From the NCBI GenBank assembly GCA_944382835.1, contig CALWNP010000018.1:1-46314 (forward strand): DNA of 46,314 nt, read 5' to 3'. Both the position numbers and the translations under genes were made by a program. The DNA is from an uncultured Gemmiger sp. GTDB taxonomy: Bacteria; Bacillota; Clostridia; Oscillospirales; Ruminococcaceae. Positions 34,460 through 42,319 of the stretch are shown here, piece by piece. The notes beneath the pieces are model-generated. The model saw only the letters and a list, made by a program, of their open reading frames with translations. It ran no database searches and was not told the DNA's origin. Position 1 is the stretch's first letter, and each line of letters begins with the position of its first letter.

Positions 34460-34665
34460 TATCAGACGGCGGATTTTGCGGGGGCTTTCGGGGTTTCTTC
34501 GCCCGGAATCTCCCGGTTTCGCCGCCATCCGAAGGTATCATGAAAGGGTCCCCGGTCCCGGGGATGCAGACGGCACCCTGCCGCTGCGTTCCGGGCCGCA
34601 GCGGGCTTTGTCCGGCGAAGATCCCTGCCGGTGCCTTCTCTCAACAGCCGTGAGGTGGTAATCAG
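34460..34665 (+). promoter_or_regulatory. Long structured leader of the C39-like gene, class unknown
   Basis: A 205-base GC-rich untranslated region. It can fold as GGCGG (about 34469) to CCGCC (34521-34525), a TCCCCG/CGGGGA hairpin (about 34548-34563), and a GGCACC...GGTGCC stem (about 34572 to 34635) enclosing the strong CCGCTGCG/CGCAGCGG hairpin. No T-run precedes the gene. I do not recognise a known riboswitch consensus in it. Confidence 0.4.
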
Positions 34666-35991
34666 ATGGAAAACAAAAACACCTTTTTGCTGCGCGACAC
34701 CGAGGCCTTCATGCGCGGCGAGCTGGACAATGTGACGGTGGCCGGCGGGCAGGTTTTGCTGGACATGGTGCAGGGCAGCTATGTGCCCTACGGCTGTTAC
34801 ACCAGCCCCGCCATCCCGCTGCCGGTGTTCGACGCCATCCGGGTGAACTGGAACGCCTCCACCCCGCCGGGCACCGCGGTGGAAGCCCAGGCCCGGGTGC
34901 TGGTGGACGGCAACTGGACCGCCTGGGCCAGCTTTGGCCGCTGGAGTCCCTACATCCGGCGGGAGGGGGCGGTGCCCGGAACCCGCGGCGCCCAGATCCT
35001 GACGCCGGACGCCCTGTATCTGGATTCCAAGCTGGGCAGCAAGGCCCAGCTGCGGATTTACCTCTACACCAAGGAGGAGAAACAGACCCCCACCGTCCAG
35101 CTGCTGGGGGTCAGTGCCCGGATGACCGATGTAATCCCCGCCGGCGGCCGTCCGGTGAACGCCTCGCTCCATCTGCTGCCCTATGTGGTGGCACGGCGGG
35201 CCCCGGCGCTGCGCCCGGTGATGGACCTGGCCTGCTGCCTGACCAGCCTGACCAACCGCTGGGGTGCCGACATCCTGCCCGAGGAGTTTGCCCTGGCCAT
35301 GTGGGACTGCCAGGCCGGGCAGAGCCCCTCCAACCCGGGGTTTGCCGCCGCGGTGGCGGGGTGCTGGGGCTTTCCCACCTGGGTGTGCTGGGCGGACCTG
35401 GCCCTGCTGCGGGCCGAGATCCGGGCCGGCTACGGGGTGATTGTCTCGCTGCAGAGCACTCCCGCCCAGGTGGAGGCGGGGCTGCCCGCGGTGCGCTACG
35501 CCTCGCTGCGGGGCTTTTCCACCGAGGGCGGAACCCCTTCCGCCCTGCTGGACGACCCCTGGGCCGGCGAGACCGACTTTGAGGCCGAGGTGGAGATGCC
35601 GCTGGACGATTTTCTGGTGACCTGGACCAATCTGGCCATCTGCATGCGCAAACGTCCCCACGGCCCCACCGAGGGCTGCCCCACCCGCTCCAGTGTCTGG
35701 CTGCGGCATATGCCGGAGGACACCCCGGGGCTGTACCGGATGTACCTCAACGGCAATCCGGTGGATCTGCCCGACGATTTCTGCGGCAGCCCCGAGATGC
35801 CCACCGGGGTGCTGGCCTGGAGCATCCCCGATGAGCGGCCCCACGCCACCTCGGCCCACCGGACCCTGCATTTCACCACCCCGCAGCAGGGCGGGCTGCC
35901 GCTGGAAAAGGTGTCGGGCAGTTTCCGCAAATACACCGTCTATGCCATCGACGCCTGCGGCCGGATGCTGGTGGGCGACATGACCCTGTAA
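34666..35991 (+). CDS. Peptidase C39-like family protein with altered active site and no signal peptide
   Basis: 441 residues. Residues 1-150 are a beta-rich domain found with bacterial C39-like peptidases (YTSPAIPLPVFDAIRVNWNA, VLVDGNWTAWASFGRWSPY). Residues 175-330 follow the papain-like C39 fold: LACCLTSLTNRWGAD holds a candidate nucleophile (Cys190 in a C-x-x-T-S context), and LRGFSTEGGTPSALLDDPWAGE holds the Asp. The usual His before the LRGF block appears as Tyr278. There is no signal peptide or membrane helix, although relatives are usually secreted. It may be a non-catalytic binding protein. It stands alone behind a long structured leader. Confidence 0.75.
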   Translation: MENKNTFLLRDTEAFMRGELDNVTVAGGQVLLDMVQGSYVPYGCYTSPAIPLPVFDAIRVNWNASTPPGTAVEAQARVLVDGNWTAWASFGRWSPYIRREGAVPGTRGAQILTPDALYLDSKLGSKAQLRIYLYTKEEKQTPTVQLLGVSARMTDVIPAGGRPVNASLHLLPYVVARRAPALRPVMDLACCLTSLTNRWGADILPEEFALAMWDCQAGQSPSNPGFAAAVAGCWGFPTWVCWADLALLRAEIRAGYGVIVSLQSTPAQVEAGLPAVRYASLRGFSTEGGTPSALLDDPWAGETDFEAEVEMPLDDFLVTWTNLAICMRKRPHGPTEGCPTRSSVWLRHMPEDTPGLYRMYLNGNPVDLPDDFCGSPEMPTGVLAWSIPDERPHATSAHRTLHFTTPQQGGLPLEKVSGSFRKYTVYAIDACGRMLVGDMTL

Positions 35992-35998
35992 ACAAACA

Positions 35999-36036
35999 CA
36001 CCCCCGGAACCGTCAAGGTTCCGGGGGTGGTTTTTT
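35999..36036 (+). terminator. Terminator after the C39-like gene
   Basis: CCCCCGGAACC (36001-36011) pairs perfectly with GGTTCCGGGGG (36017-36027), extended by flanking CA/TG pairs and followed by six T residues. Confidence 0.93.
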
Positions 36037-36064
36037 CGACTTTTGGAAACACAAAAGCGGGCCG

Positions 36065-36330
36065 GCCACTGCTCCGTCCCGCTTTCAAAAAAGAAGGAGA
36101 AAAACAGAACGTCCTGCCAGCCCGGTGGTACAACAATATGGACACCCACCCCTCTACAAGCAGGGCCATGGCAGCCGCGCCTGCAAGGCGTTCTGGTTTG
36201 CTTCCTCTTTGCCCGGTCTGCGATGAAACCGGTAAAACAAAAGACGCTTTTGGTGGCGGGGAAACTCCCCGTTTCCAAAGCGTCTTTGCTTTGTTGGTTT
36301 TATCATACCGCATTTTTCGCGGTCTTTCAA
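36065..36330 (-). ncRNA. Candidate structured small RNA in a gene-free stretch
   Basis: The 36037-36366 stretch has no credible gene. On the minus strand TTGAAA-17-TATGAT (about 36303-36331) could start a transcript. It would contain a long hairpin AAAGACGCTTT/AAAGCGTCTTT (36241-36287). A rod follows: CAGAACG/CGTTCTG, CTGCCAGCCC/GGGC-TGGCAG and GGTGG/CCACC nested between 36105 and 36195. Last comes a terminator-like AAAGCGGG/CCCGCTTT hairpin near 36052-36085. The first hairpin could instead be the terminator of the SGNH gene. I cannot place it in a known family; 6S RNA is one option by size and rod shape. Confidence 0.4.
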
Positions 36331-36366
36331 CCCCGTTTCGTGTACATTTTGCTTAGTTTTTTGTGC

Positions 36367-37395
36367 TTAGTTTTGTACGCTTTCTCCAAGAACCGAGAGC
36401 TGATAGTCGGCATTTTCCTGGTTCTTGGCCACCAACTCCTGCATATTCTGGGTGTAGGTAAGGGCATCGGCGTCCCATTCCTCGTAACCCGCCTCCCCCC
36501 GGTGATCGGGCAGATCGTAGTTGGCCATCAGGTAGCTGCCCAGGGCAGCGGTCACCTTGCGGGCCCCCAGCACGTTCAGGTGGGAGCCGCCGTCGGGGGT
36601 GTCGGTTTTCCACTCGATGCCGGGTTCCCAGTCGGTGAGGTTGTAATCGATATAGGGCAGGTCATATTCCTCGGCATATTCCAAAATGCCCAGATGGCGG
36701 GCATGGTTCCAGCTGGTGGCCGGCATAGTCACCAGCACCAGGGCGCTGCCGTGCTCTTCGCAGAGCCGGACAATCCGGTCCATATAGAACCGCACCTCCA
36801 TGGGGATGTACTCGGAACCCGAGCCGTCGTCGTACATATAGGTGGTGTTCATGCAGGCCGCCACATCGGTGATGGGGGTGTAGCCCTTGTTCAGGTCCCG
36901 CCAGCTGTAATCGTGCTGCTCCAGCAGGTTGCTGAGGGTCAGCTCCTTCCAGTTGTCATGGAACCGCAGCAGGGGCAGCAGCTCGTCGGCAATGTCCCCG
37001 ATGGCGCTCTGCAGATAGGTCTCGTTGCCCTTTTTGCTGTAAACGGTGTCGGTGCAGAGCACCACCACCTTGGGGCTCTGCTCCTCGTAGATGCTCTTGA
37101 GGCGGTAGTAGATGTTGTACACCGAAAGCCAGCCCGACCCGTAGGTATAGCCGGTGACCCCGTTCTGGGTATACCATTCCATGGGGGAGATGCCCTGGGC
37201 AGCGTTGGAATCGCCCATGACCAGGACATCGATGGTATCAAAGTTTTCGCCCAGGATGCCCCCTGCGGTGTACCCCGACAGATAGCGGTTGGAATGGGGC
37301 ATCAGGTAATGCCCCGTCAGCAGCACTGCCAGCAGCAGCACCAGCAGAAAGGCGATGATCCGGATCGCGTTTTTGATCCAAGGGGAAATTTGCAT
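36367..37395 (-). CDS. DltD-like SGNH-fold membrane protein of the dlt-like operon
   Basis: 342 residues: an N-terminal transmembrane helix (IIAFLLVLLLAVLLTGHYL) and an extracytoplasmic SGNH-hydrolase-like domain. Block I is DVLVMGDSNAAQGISP, holding the candidate nucleophile Ser. The catalytic dyad DGGSHLNVLGARKV is near residue 270. It resembles DltD and AlgJ/X-type proteins that work with MBOAT acyltransferases. It lies 15 bases after the MBOAT gene and is last in the operon. AAAGGAG precedes the ATG. Confidence 0.8.
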   Translation of the reverse strand: MQISPWIKNAIRIIAFLLVLLLAVLLTGHYLMPHSNRYLSGYTAGGILGENFDTIDVLVMGDSNAAQGISPMEWYTQNGVTGYTYGSGWLSVYNIYYRLKSIYEEQSPKVVVLCTDTVYSKKGNETYLQSAIGDIADELLPLLRFHDNWKELTLSNLLEQHDYSWRDLNKGYTPITDVAACMNTTYMYDDGSGSEYIPMEVRFYMDRIVRLCEEHGSALVLVTMPATSWNHARHLGILEYAEEYDLPYIDYNLTDWEPGIEWKTDTPDGGSHLNVLGARKVTAALGSYLMANYDLPDHRGEAGYEEWDADALTYTQNMQELVAKNQENADYQLSVLGESVQN

Positions 37396-37410
37396 TGGAT
37401 GGCTCCTTTA

Positions 37411-38982
37411 TCAAAACTGTGCATAGATCCAGGCGGCGGGGTCATAGTTGTCGCCGTAGGCCCCGAACACCATCACCAGCAGAACGGCCAGCACATAGAC
37501 CGCCCAGCGCAGAACCAGCGGTTTGGCGGCCAGTTCCTCCCGCAGATGGTGGCCCCGCTCGTGGAGGAAATCCACCACAAAGAGCAGCACCGCCCCCACC
37601 ACCAGCACCCCGATGTCCCGGGCATCCAGCTTGATGAGAAGGCTGGAGGTGTAGGGCACCCGCAGGCTGGCCACCATGTCCAGCACCGCCCGCAGGCCGT
37701 TGGCCCGGAAGATCAGCATGCCGATGTTGACCAGCACAAAGGTGCGCAGCATCTGCCAGACCTTCCAGGCCGGGGTTTCCCGCCAGCGGGCCAGGGCCGG
37801 CATCCGCTGGAGCAGCAGCGGCTCAAATATTTCACCCAGTACAATCAGGACGAAATAATACAAACCGTATACAAAGTAACTCCATCCGGCGCCGTGCCAC
37901 CAGCCGATGGCCACCCAGGTCACAAAGAGGCCCAGCCAGACCGGCCAGTTGCGGCCGGCGGCGGCCCCGAACCGGGTACGGCAGAATTTGCCGAACTTCA
38001 TCATGGGTTTGCTGACGATCACCGGCTGGAAGAGGTATTCCCGCAGCCAGGCGCCCAGGGTGATATGCCACCGGCGCCAGAACTCGGCCACGGTGCGGGA
38101 GAAGAAGGGCTGACGGAAGTTTTCGGCCAGCGGCACCCCGAACAGCTGGGCCGAGCCGCAGACAATGTCCATACAGCCCGAGAACTCGGCATAGAGCTGG
38201 AGGGTGTAGAGCAGGGTGCCCGCCACCACGGCGGCCCCGCTGTACTTGGTCCAGTCGTCAAAAACCGCCTTAACATACATGTTGGCCCGGTCGGCAATGA
38301 CCACCTTTTTGAAGAGGCCCCAGACAATCCGCTGCACCCCGAAGGTCACCGCCCGGTAGGAGGGTTTGGGCGGGTTGAGCAGGGTGGGCGAAAGGGCGCC
38401 GTAGCGGTCAAAGGGGCCTTCCACAATGTGGGGCCAGAAGGACAGGAAGAGCAGCACCTGCCAGTAATGGGGCGCCGCCTTGCAGCTGCCCCGGTAGACA
38501 TCCACAATGTAGCTCACCGCCATCAGGCTGAAAAAGCTCAGCCCCAGCGGCTGGACAAAGGCCGGCACCGTCACGGTGAGATGCCAGGGCATCCGGTCCA
38601 TGAAGGCGTTGAAGCTCCGGGCCAGGAAGGGCAGGTACTTCACCGCCACAAAGGTGCCGATGAGCAGCAGGGTTCCGGCGGTGACGGTGGCCTTTTTCAG
38701 CGCCGTCACCTTCTGCTTCAGGGCCTTTTTCTCGGGCGGGCCGGGCAGCTGGATGCGGGTTTCGGCCAACAGCTCGTCCAGCCGGGTCAGCATCCAGCCG
38801 CAGCCCCAGGAGACCAGGGCCGCCAGCAGCACATAGACGATGAACCGATGGGCGGTGACAAAGTAAAAGACCAGGCTGCCCCCCAGCAAAGCCGCCGGGC
38901 GCCAGCGCTGGGGCAGCAGGGCCCAGAAGAGCCAGACCACCCCGAGAAAGACAAAGAGATAGATAAAGGAATTGTAGGACAT
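37411..38982 (-). CDS. DltB-like MBOAT acyltransferase
   Basis: 523 residues with about twelve hydrophobic segments. It starts MSYNSFIYLFVFLGVVWLFW. MBOAT landmarks are FFSLMAVSYIVDVYRG, the re-entrant region FWPHIVEGPFDRYG, FAEFSGCMDIVCGSAQLFGV-like text, FWRRWHITLGAWLREYLF and the catalytic histidine in VTWVAIGWWHGAGWSYFVYGLYYF. It moves an acyl group from the carrier protein across the membrane to an envelope acceptor. The substrate depends on the adenylation enzyme, which here does not look D-Ala-specific. Confidence 0.9.
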   Translation of the reverse strand: MSYNSFIYLFVFLGVVWLFWALLPQRWRPAALLGGSLVFYFVTAHRFIVYVLLAALVSWGCGWMLTRLDELLAETRIQLPGPPEKKALKQKVTALKKATVTAGTLLLIGTFVAVKYLPFLARSFNAFMDRMPWHLTVTVPAFVQPLGLSFFSLMAVSYIVDVYRGSCKAAPHYWQVLLFLSFWPHIVEGPFDRYGALSPTLLNPPKPSYRAVTFGVQRIVWGLFKKVVIADRANMYVKAVFDDWTKYSGAAVVAGTLLYTLQLYAEFSGCMDIVCGSAQLFGVPLAENFRQPFFSRTVAEFWRRWHITLGAWLREYLFQPVIVSKPMMKFGKFCRTRFGAAAGRNWPVWLGLFVTWVAIGWWHGAGWSYFVYGLYYFVLIVLGEIFEPLLLQRMPALARWRETPAWKVWQMLRTFVLVNIGMLIFRANGLRAVLDMVASLRVPYTSSLLIKLDARDIGVLVVGAVLLFVVDFLHERGHHLREELAAKPLVLRWAVYVLAVLLVMVFGAYGDNYDPAAWIYAQF

Positions 38983-38991
38983 AGCCTGCGT

Positions 38992-39228
38992 TTACTCCTC
39001 CGCCAAACGGTTGACCAGGTCCAGAATGGCCTGGGCAGTGTGGAAGTTCTCCTCCTTCAGATCCAGAGGGGTCACTTCCAGGTCAAACTCCTCACTCAGC
39101 GCCATGACCAGCGCCATGATGTCCACCGAGTCCAGCTGGCCGGTCTTGACCAGCTCTTCGTCGGGGGCGGGGGCCAGGCCGGGTTTGACCTCCCCCAGAA
39201 TTTTCAGAATCTGTTCCATTGTGTACAT
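38992..39228 (-). CDS. Acyl carrier protein, DltC-like
   Basis: 78 residues of a four-helix carrier protein. The phosphopantetheine attachment serine lies in KTGQLDSVDIMALVMAL. GGAGG lies eight bases before the ATG of MYTMEQIL. It sits between the adenylation and MBOAT genes, so it carries the activated acyl group. The gene order A-C-B-D differs from the common dltABCD order. Confidence 0.88.
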   Translation of the reverse strand: MYTMEQILKILGEVKPGLAPAPDEELVKTGQLDSVDIMALVMALSEEFDLEVTPLDLKEENFHTAQAILDLVNRLAEE

Positions 39229-39267
39229 GGCTTTTTCCTCCTTGCAATCTGTGAGATCTGTCCTGGG

Positions 39268-40779
39268 TCAGGGCAGGTCAGCCAGCATCGCTCCCAGGGC
39301 GATGCGGTCGATCTTGCCGTTCTGGTTCTGCGGCATCAGCTTGAGGCGGTGGTAGACCGCCGGCCGCATATAGGGCGGCAGTCGCTGGGCCAGCCGCTCC
39401 CGCAGGGCATCGGTCAGATCCCGTTTGCCCTGGTAGAAGAGCACCAGCCGGTCCCGCTGCTGGTCATAGAGACAGGCGCAGTTGTCCAGCTTGTCCTGGC
39501 CGAAGGCGGCAGTCTCGATCTCGCCGGGCTCGATGCGGTAGCCCATGTGCTTGATCTGGTGGTCCATCCGGCCGCAGTAGATCAGCTCGCCGCGGTCGTT
39601 GTACCGCACCAGGTCCCCGGTGCGGTAGATGATCTCGGGGTAGGCGCTCTGCAACGGATTCTGGCAGAACCGCTCGGCGGTCTTTTCCGGCAGGCCGTAA
39701 TACCCGGCCGCCAGGAAGCTGCCCCGGGCGCAGAGCTCCCCCTCCTCCCCTGCCTCGGCCAGCCGGCCCTCCTTGAGGACCAGCAGCCCGCAGTTGGCGC
39801 AGGCCCGGCCGATGGGCAGGGGCTCGTCGTCGGCAAAGTCCCGGTCCACCACATAGTAGGCGCAGATGTCGGTGGTCTCGGTGGGGCCGTACAGGTTGGC
39901 GAAGAGGGCCTGGGGATAGTGAAACCGCCAATAGTTGAGCTTGGCGGTGGGCATGACCTCGCCGGCGAAGAGGATGGTCCGCAGCGGCGGCGGGGTGGTA
40001 TAGTCCAGCGCCTTCCAGTTGGCCACAATGCCCAGGGCCGAGGGCACCCAGTAGATGGTGTTGACCCGGCGCTGGGTGAGATAGTCCAGCAGCTGCACCG
40101 GGAAACTGAAAAACCGCCGGGGCAGGATCTGGACACAGGCGCCGCTGCGCAGGGCGCCGTAGATGTCGGTGACCGACATGGAGAAGTAGAAGGGGGTCTG
40201 GTTGCCCAGCACGGTGTGGGGACCGAAGCCAAAGGTTTCCACCGCCCATTCGCTGTATGCCAGCACATTGCGGTGGGTGATGGCCACCCCCTTGGGCAGG
40301 CCGGTGGACCCCGAGGTGAAGAGCACATAGGCCAGGTCGGTGTCCACCATGGCGGTGCGGATCTCCTGCAGCAGGTTTTCGTCCATCGGGGTGGCGGCGG
40401 CATCCTCCACCGTCAGCAGGCAGTCCCCCACCCCCAGGGCCCGGGCCGCCTCCAGATGAGCAGCGTCGGTGAGCAGCACCGCGGGGTGGAGCTGGTCGGT
40501 GATCCGGCGGACCCGCTCGGCGGGCTGGGCGATGTCCAGCACGGTGTAAAACCCGCCGGCGGCCAAAGTGCCCATCATCCCCAGGATGCAGGCGACATTG
40601 TGGTCCAGGTAGAGGGCCACCGACCGTCCCCGGGCGCCCTGCCGGGCCAGGGCGGTGCCCAGGGCGGCGGCCTTCTGTTTGAGCCCGGACCAGGTGATCG
40701 AGGTTTCCTCATCGCAGAAAGCCGGAGCGTCGGGCAGACGGGCTGCCGTCCGGTCCAGAAGTTCCAGTAGATTCTTCAA
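39268..40779 (-). CDS. DltA-like adenylation enzyme with altered acyl specificity
   Basis: 503 residues from a TTG start with GGGAGG eight bases upstream. All AMP-forming core motifs are present: FTSGSTGLPKGV (154-165), YGPTE (297-301), YRTGD (385-389) and GKIDR with catalytic Lys489. It should activate a carboxylic acid and load it on the neighbouring carrier protein. D-alanine ligases have FDLSV, whose Asp binds the amino group, and a Cys after a PSF block. Here these read FSMSV (Ser200) and PSALGIV, with no Cys. The substrate may therefore not be D-alanine or any amino acid; this is inference. Confidence 0.85.
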   Translation of the reverse strand: MKNLLELLDRTAARLPDAPAFCDEETSITWSGLKQKAAALGTALARQGARGRSVALYLDHNVACILGMMGTLAAGGFYTVLDIAQPAERVRRITDQLHPAVLLTDAAHLEAARALGVGDCLLTVEDAAATPMDENLLQEIRTAMVDTDLAYVLFTSGSTGLPKGVAITHRNVLAYSEWAVETFGFGPHTVLGNQTPFYFSMSVTDIYGALRSGACVQILPRRFFSFPVQLLDYLTQRRVNTIYWVPSALGIVANWKALDYTTPPPLRTILFAGEVMPTAKLNYWRFHYPQALFANLYGPTETTDICAYYVVDRDFADDEPLPIGRACANCGLLVLKEGRLAEAGEEGELCARGSFLAAGYYGLPEKTAERFCQNPLQSAYPEIIYRTGDLVRYNDRGELIYCGRMDHQIKHMGYRIEPGEIETAAFGQDKLDNCACLYDQQRDRLVLFYQGKRDLTDALRERLAQRLPPYMRPAVYHRLKLMPQNQNGKIDRIALGAMLADLP

Positions 40780-40856
40780 AAACAGCACCTCCCAGTGCGG
40801 GTGACCAAAACCACGTCCATGCGTTTGTTTGGGCGATTGGGAACAGGAAAACAGTA

Positions 40857-40891
40857 TGGTATAGTGTACCACATTTTGCCTCTCCTGCCCA
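40857..40891 (-). promoter_or_regulatory. Possible promoter of the dlt-like operon with a small palindrome
   Basis: Minus-strand TGGGCA (40886-40891), 17 bases, TACACT (40863-40868). A TGGTA-TAGTG-TACCA palindrome (40857-40871) covers the -10. The -35 match is weak (4 of 6). Confidence 0.45.
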
Positions 40892-40922
40892 GTACCCCGT
40901 GTTCAAATCGGGCGGGCAAGAC

Positions 40923-40965
40923 AAAAGCGCGCAGGGATTTTTGTTCGTCCTTGCGCGCTTTTTTC
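40923..40965. terminator. Bidirectional terminator after ilvE
   Basis: AAAAGCGCGCA (40923-40933) pairs with TGCGCGCTTTT (40952-40962), with GGA/TCC pairs inside. It is flanked by T-runs on both strands and lies about 50 bases past the ilvE stop. Confidence 0.88.
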
Positions 40966-41015
40966 ATTCTAATCCGTCACAGACGGAGATTTGTAAACTT
41001 TTTGGAACAGGCGGA

Positions 41016-42095
41016 TCAATACTTCTTTTCCACCTTGACGGTCCAGCCCTTGGTGTCGGGCAGCTTGCCCCACTGGATGCCGGTGAGGGTGTCGTACAGC
41101 TTCTGGGTCAGGGGGCCGATCTTGCCGCCGCCGATCTCAGCAACCTTGCCCTCCCAGTCCAGTTCCTTGACCGGGCTGACAACGGCAGCGGTGCCGGTGC
41201 CGAAGACTTCCTCCAGCTTGCCCTCGTCGGCGGCCTTCATGACATCGGCGATGGCCAGCTTGCCCTCGACCACCTCATAGCCCCAGTCGCGGAGCAGCTC
41301 GATGATGGAGCGGCGGGTAACGCCGGGCAGAACGGTACCGGTGCAGGCGGCGGTGTAGATCTTGCCGTCGATCTTGAACATGATGTTCATGCTGCCCACT
41401 TCTTCGACGTACTTCTTCTCCACGCCGTCCAGCCACAGAACCTGGCTGAAGCCGCGCTCCTCGGCCATCTCGCCGGCCTTGATGGAGGCCGCGTAGTTGC
41501 CGCCGCACTTGGTGAAGCCGGTCAGGCCCGGGGCAGCGCGGATGTACTGGTCTTCCACGTAGATGCGGACGGGGTCCAGACCCTCGGCATAGTAGGCGCC
41601 GGAGGGAGAGCAGATGATCACAAAGAGGTAGTGCTTGGCGGCATGAACGCCCAGGCCCACATCGGTGGCGATGCAGAAGGGACGGATGTACAGCGAAGCG
41701 CCGTCGGAATGGGGCACCCAGTCACGGTCCACATCCACCAGGGCCTCCACAGCCTGGATGAAGTCTTCCACCGGGATCTTGGGGATGCACAGACGGTCGG
41801 CAGAATCCTGGAACCGCTGGGCGTTGCAGTCGGGACGGAAGAGCTGGATGGTGCCGTCGGCAGTGCGGTAAGCCTTCATGCCCTCAAAGATTTCCTGGGC
41901 ATAGTGGAAGACGGTGGTGGCGGGGTCCATGGGCAGCGCGCCGTAGGGAACGATGCGGGGATCATGCCAGCCCTGTCCCTCGGTGTAGTCCATCAGGAAC
42001 ATGTGGTCGCTGAAGATCTTGCCGAAGCCCAGCTTGGATTCGTCGGCGGGTTTCGCCTTGGGCTCGGTGGTACGGGTGATTTTGATGTCCAACAT
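41016..42095 (-). CDS. ilvE: Branched-chain amino acid aminotransferase (IlvE)
   Basis: A class IV PLP aminotransferase that interconverts Val, Leu and Ile with their 2-keto acids. 359 residues, the longer bacterial/eukaryotic-like BCAT form. Motifs: YAQEIFEGMKAYRTADG, LFRPDCNAQRFQDSADRL, FTKCGGNYAASIKAGEMA with the PLP region, and EEVGSMNIMF and TGTVLPGVTRRSIIELL for phosphate binding. GAGAGG lies nine bases before the ATG of MLDIKITR. It stands alone between its own promoter and a terminator. Confidence 0.96.
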   Translation of the reverse strand: MLDIKITRTTEPKAKPADESKLGFGKIFSDHMFLMDYTEGQGWHDPRIVPYGALPMDPATTVFHYAQEIFEGMKAYRTADGTIQLFRPDCNAQRFQDSADRLCIPKIPVEDFIQAVEALVDVDRDWVPHSDGASLYIRPFCIATDVGLGVHAAKHYLFVIICSPSGAYYAEGLDPVRIYVEDQYIRAAPGLTGFTKCGGNYAASIKAGEMAEERGFSQVLWLDGVEKKYVEEVGSMNIMFKIDGKIYTAACTGTVLPGVTRRSIIELLRDWGYEVVEGKLAIADVMKAADEGKLEEVFGTGTAAVVSPVKELDWEGKVAEIGGGKIGPLTQKLYDTLTGIQWGKLPDTKGWTVKVEKKY

Positions 42096-42196
42096 TCTTC
42101 TCAACCTCTCTTTTGACGAAAGCGACGTCGCACAAGCGCCGTTCCCGCCTTGTCTCCCAGGCAGGCTGTTACGCGTGTTTGGGGATTGTTTTTCCT

Positions 42197-42225
42197 ATTA
42201 TAGCGCTCTAAAGCGGCGAATACAA
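42197..42225 (-). promoter_or_regulatory. ilvE promoter
   Basis: Minus-strand TTGTAT (42220-42225), 17 bases, TATAAT (42197-42202), about 100 bases before the ATG. A CCCC-AAAAA-GGGG hairpin lies directly before the -35. No T-box or leader peptide was seen in the leader. Confidence 0.85.
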
Positions 42226-42254
42226 GCCCCCTTTTTGGGGTTTTGCAGCAACTG

Positions 42255-42283
42255 TTTACATTTTTCCTGCCATCGGGTACAAT
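42255..42283 (+). promoter_or_regulatory. Promoter of the HAD phosphatase gene
   Basis: TTTACA (42255-42260), 17 bases, TACAAT (42278-42283), 37 bases before the start. Confidence 0.8.
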
Positions 42284-42319
42284 AGCCTTGCGAATGTTAT
42301 GAGAGAAAAGGTGAGAAAG

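Noticed and set aside
36121-36140. GGTGGTACAACA, resembling the T-box core
   Set aside because: No plus-strand gene follows, the flanking bases do not fit the full T-box motif, and the segment is better explained as one arm of the nested hairpins.
35940-36278. A 112-codon minus-strand frame over the end of the C39-like gene and the gene-free stretch
   Set aside because: It crosses a terminator, has no ribosome site, and its translation has no recognisable domain.
36043-40770. A 1575-codon open frame on the plus strand opposite the dlt-like operon, and similar long antisense frames opposite serC-serA, secA, the SpoIID protein and the desulfurase-cinA genes
   Set aside because: These are shadows caused by strong G/C bias at third codon positions. 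They have no ribosome sites or promoters, their translations are low-complexity (rich in Gly, His, Val, Gln), and they lie opposite genes with clear family motifs.
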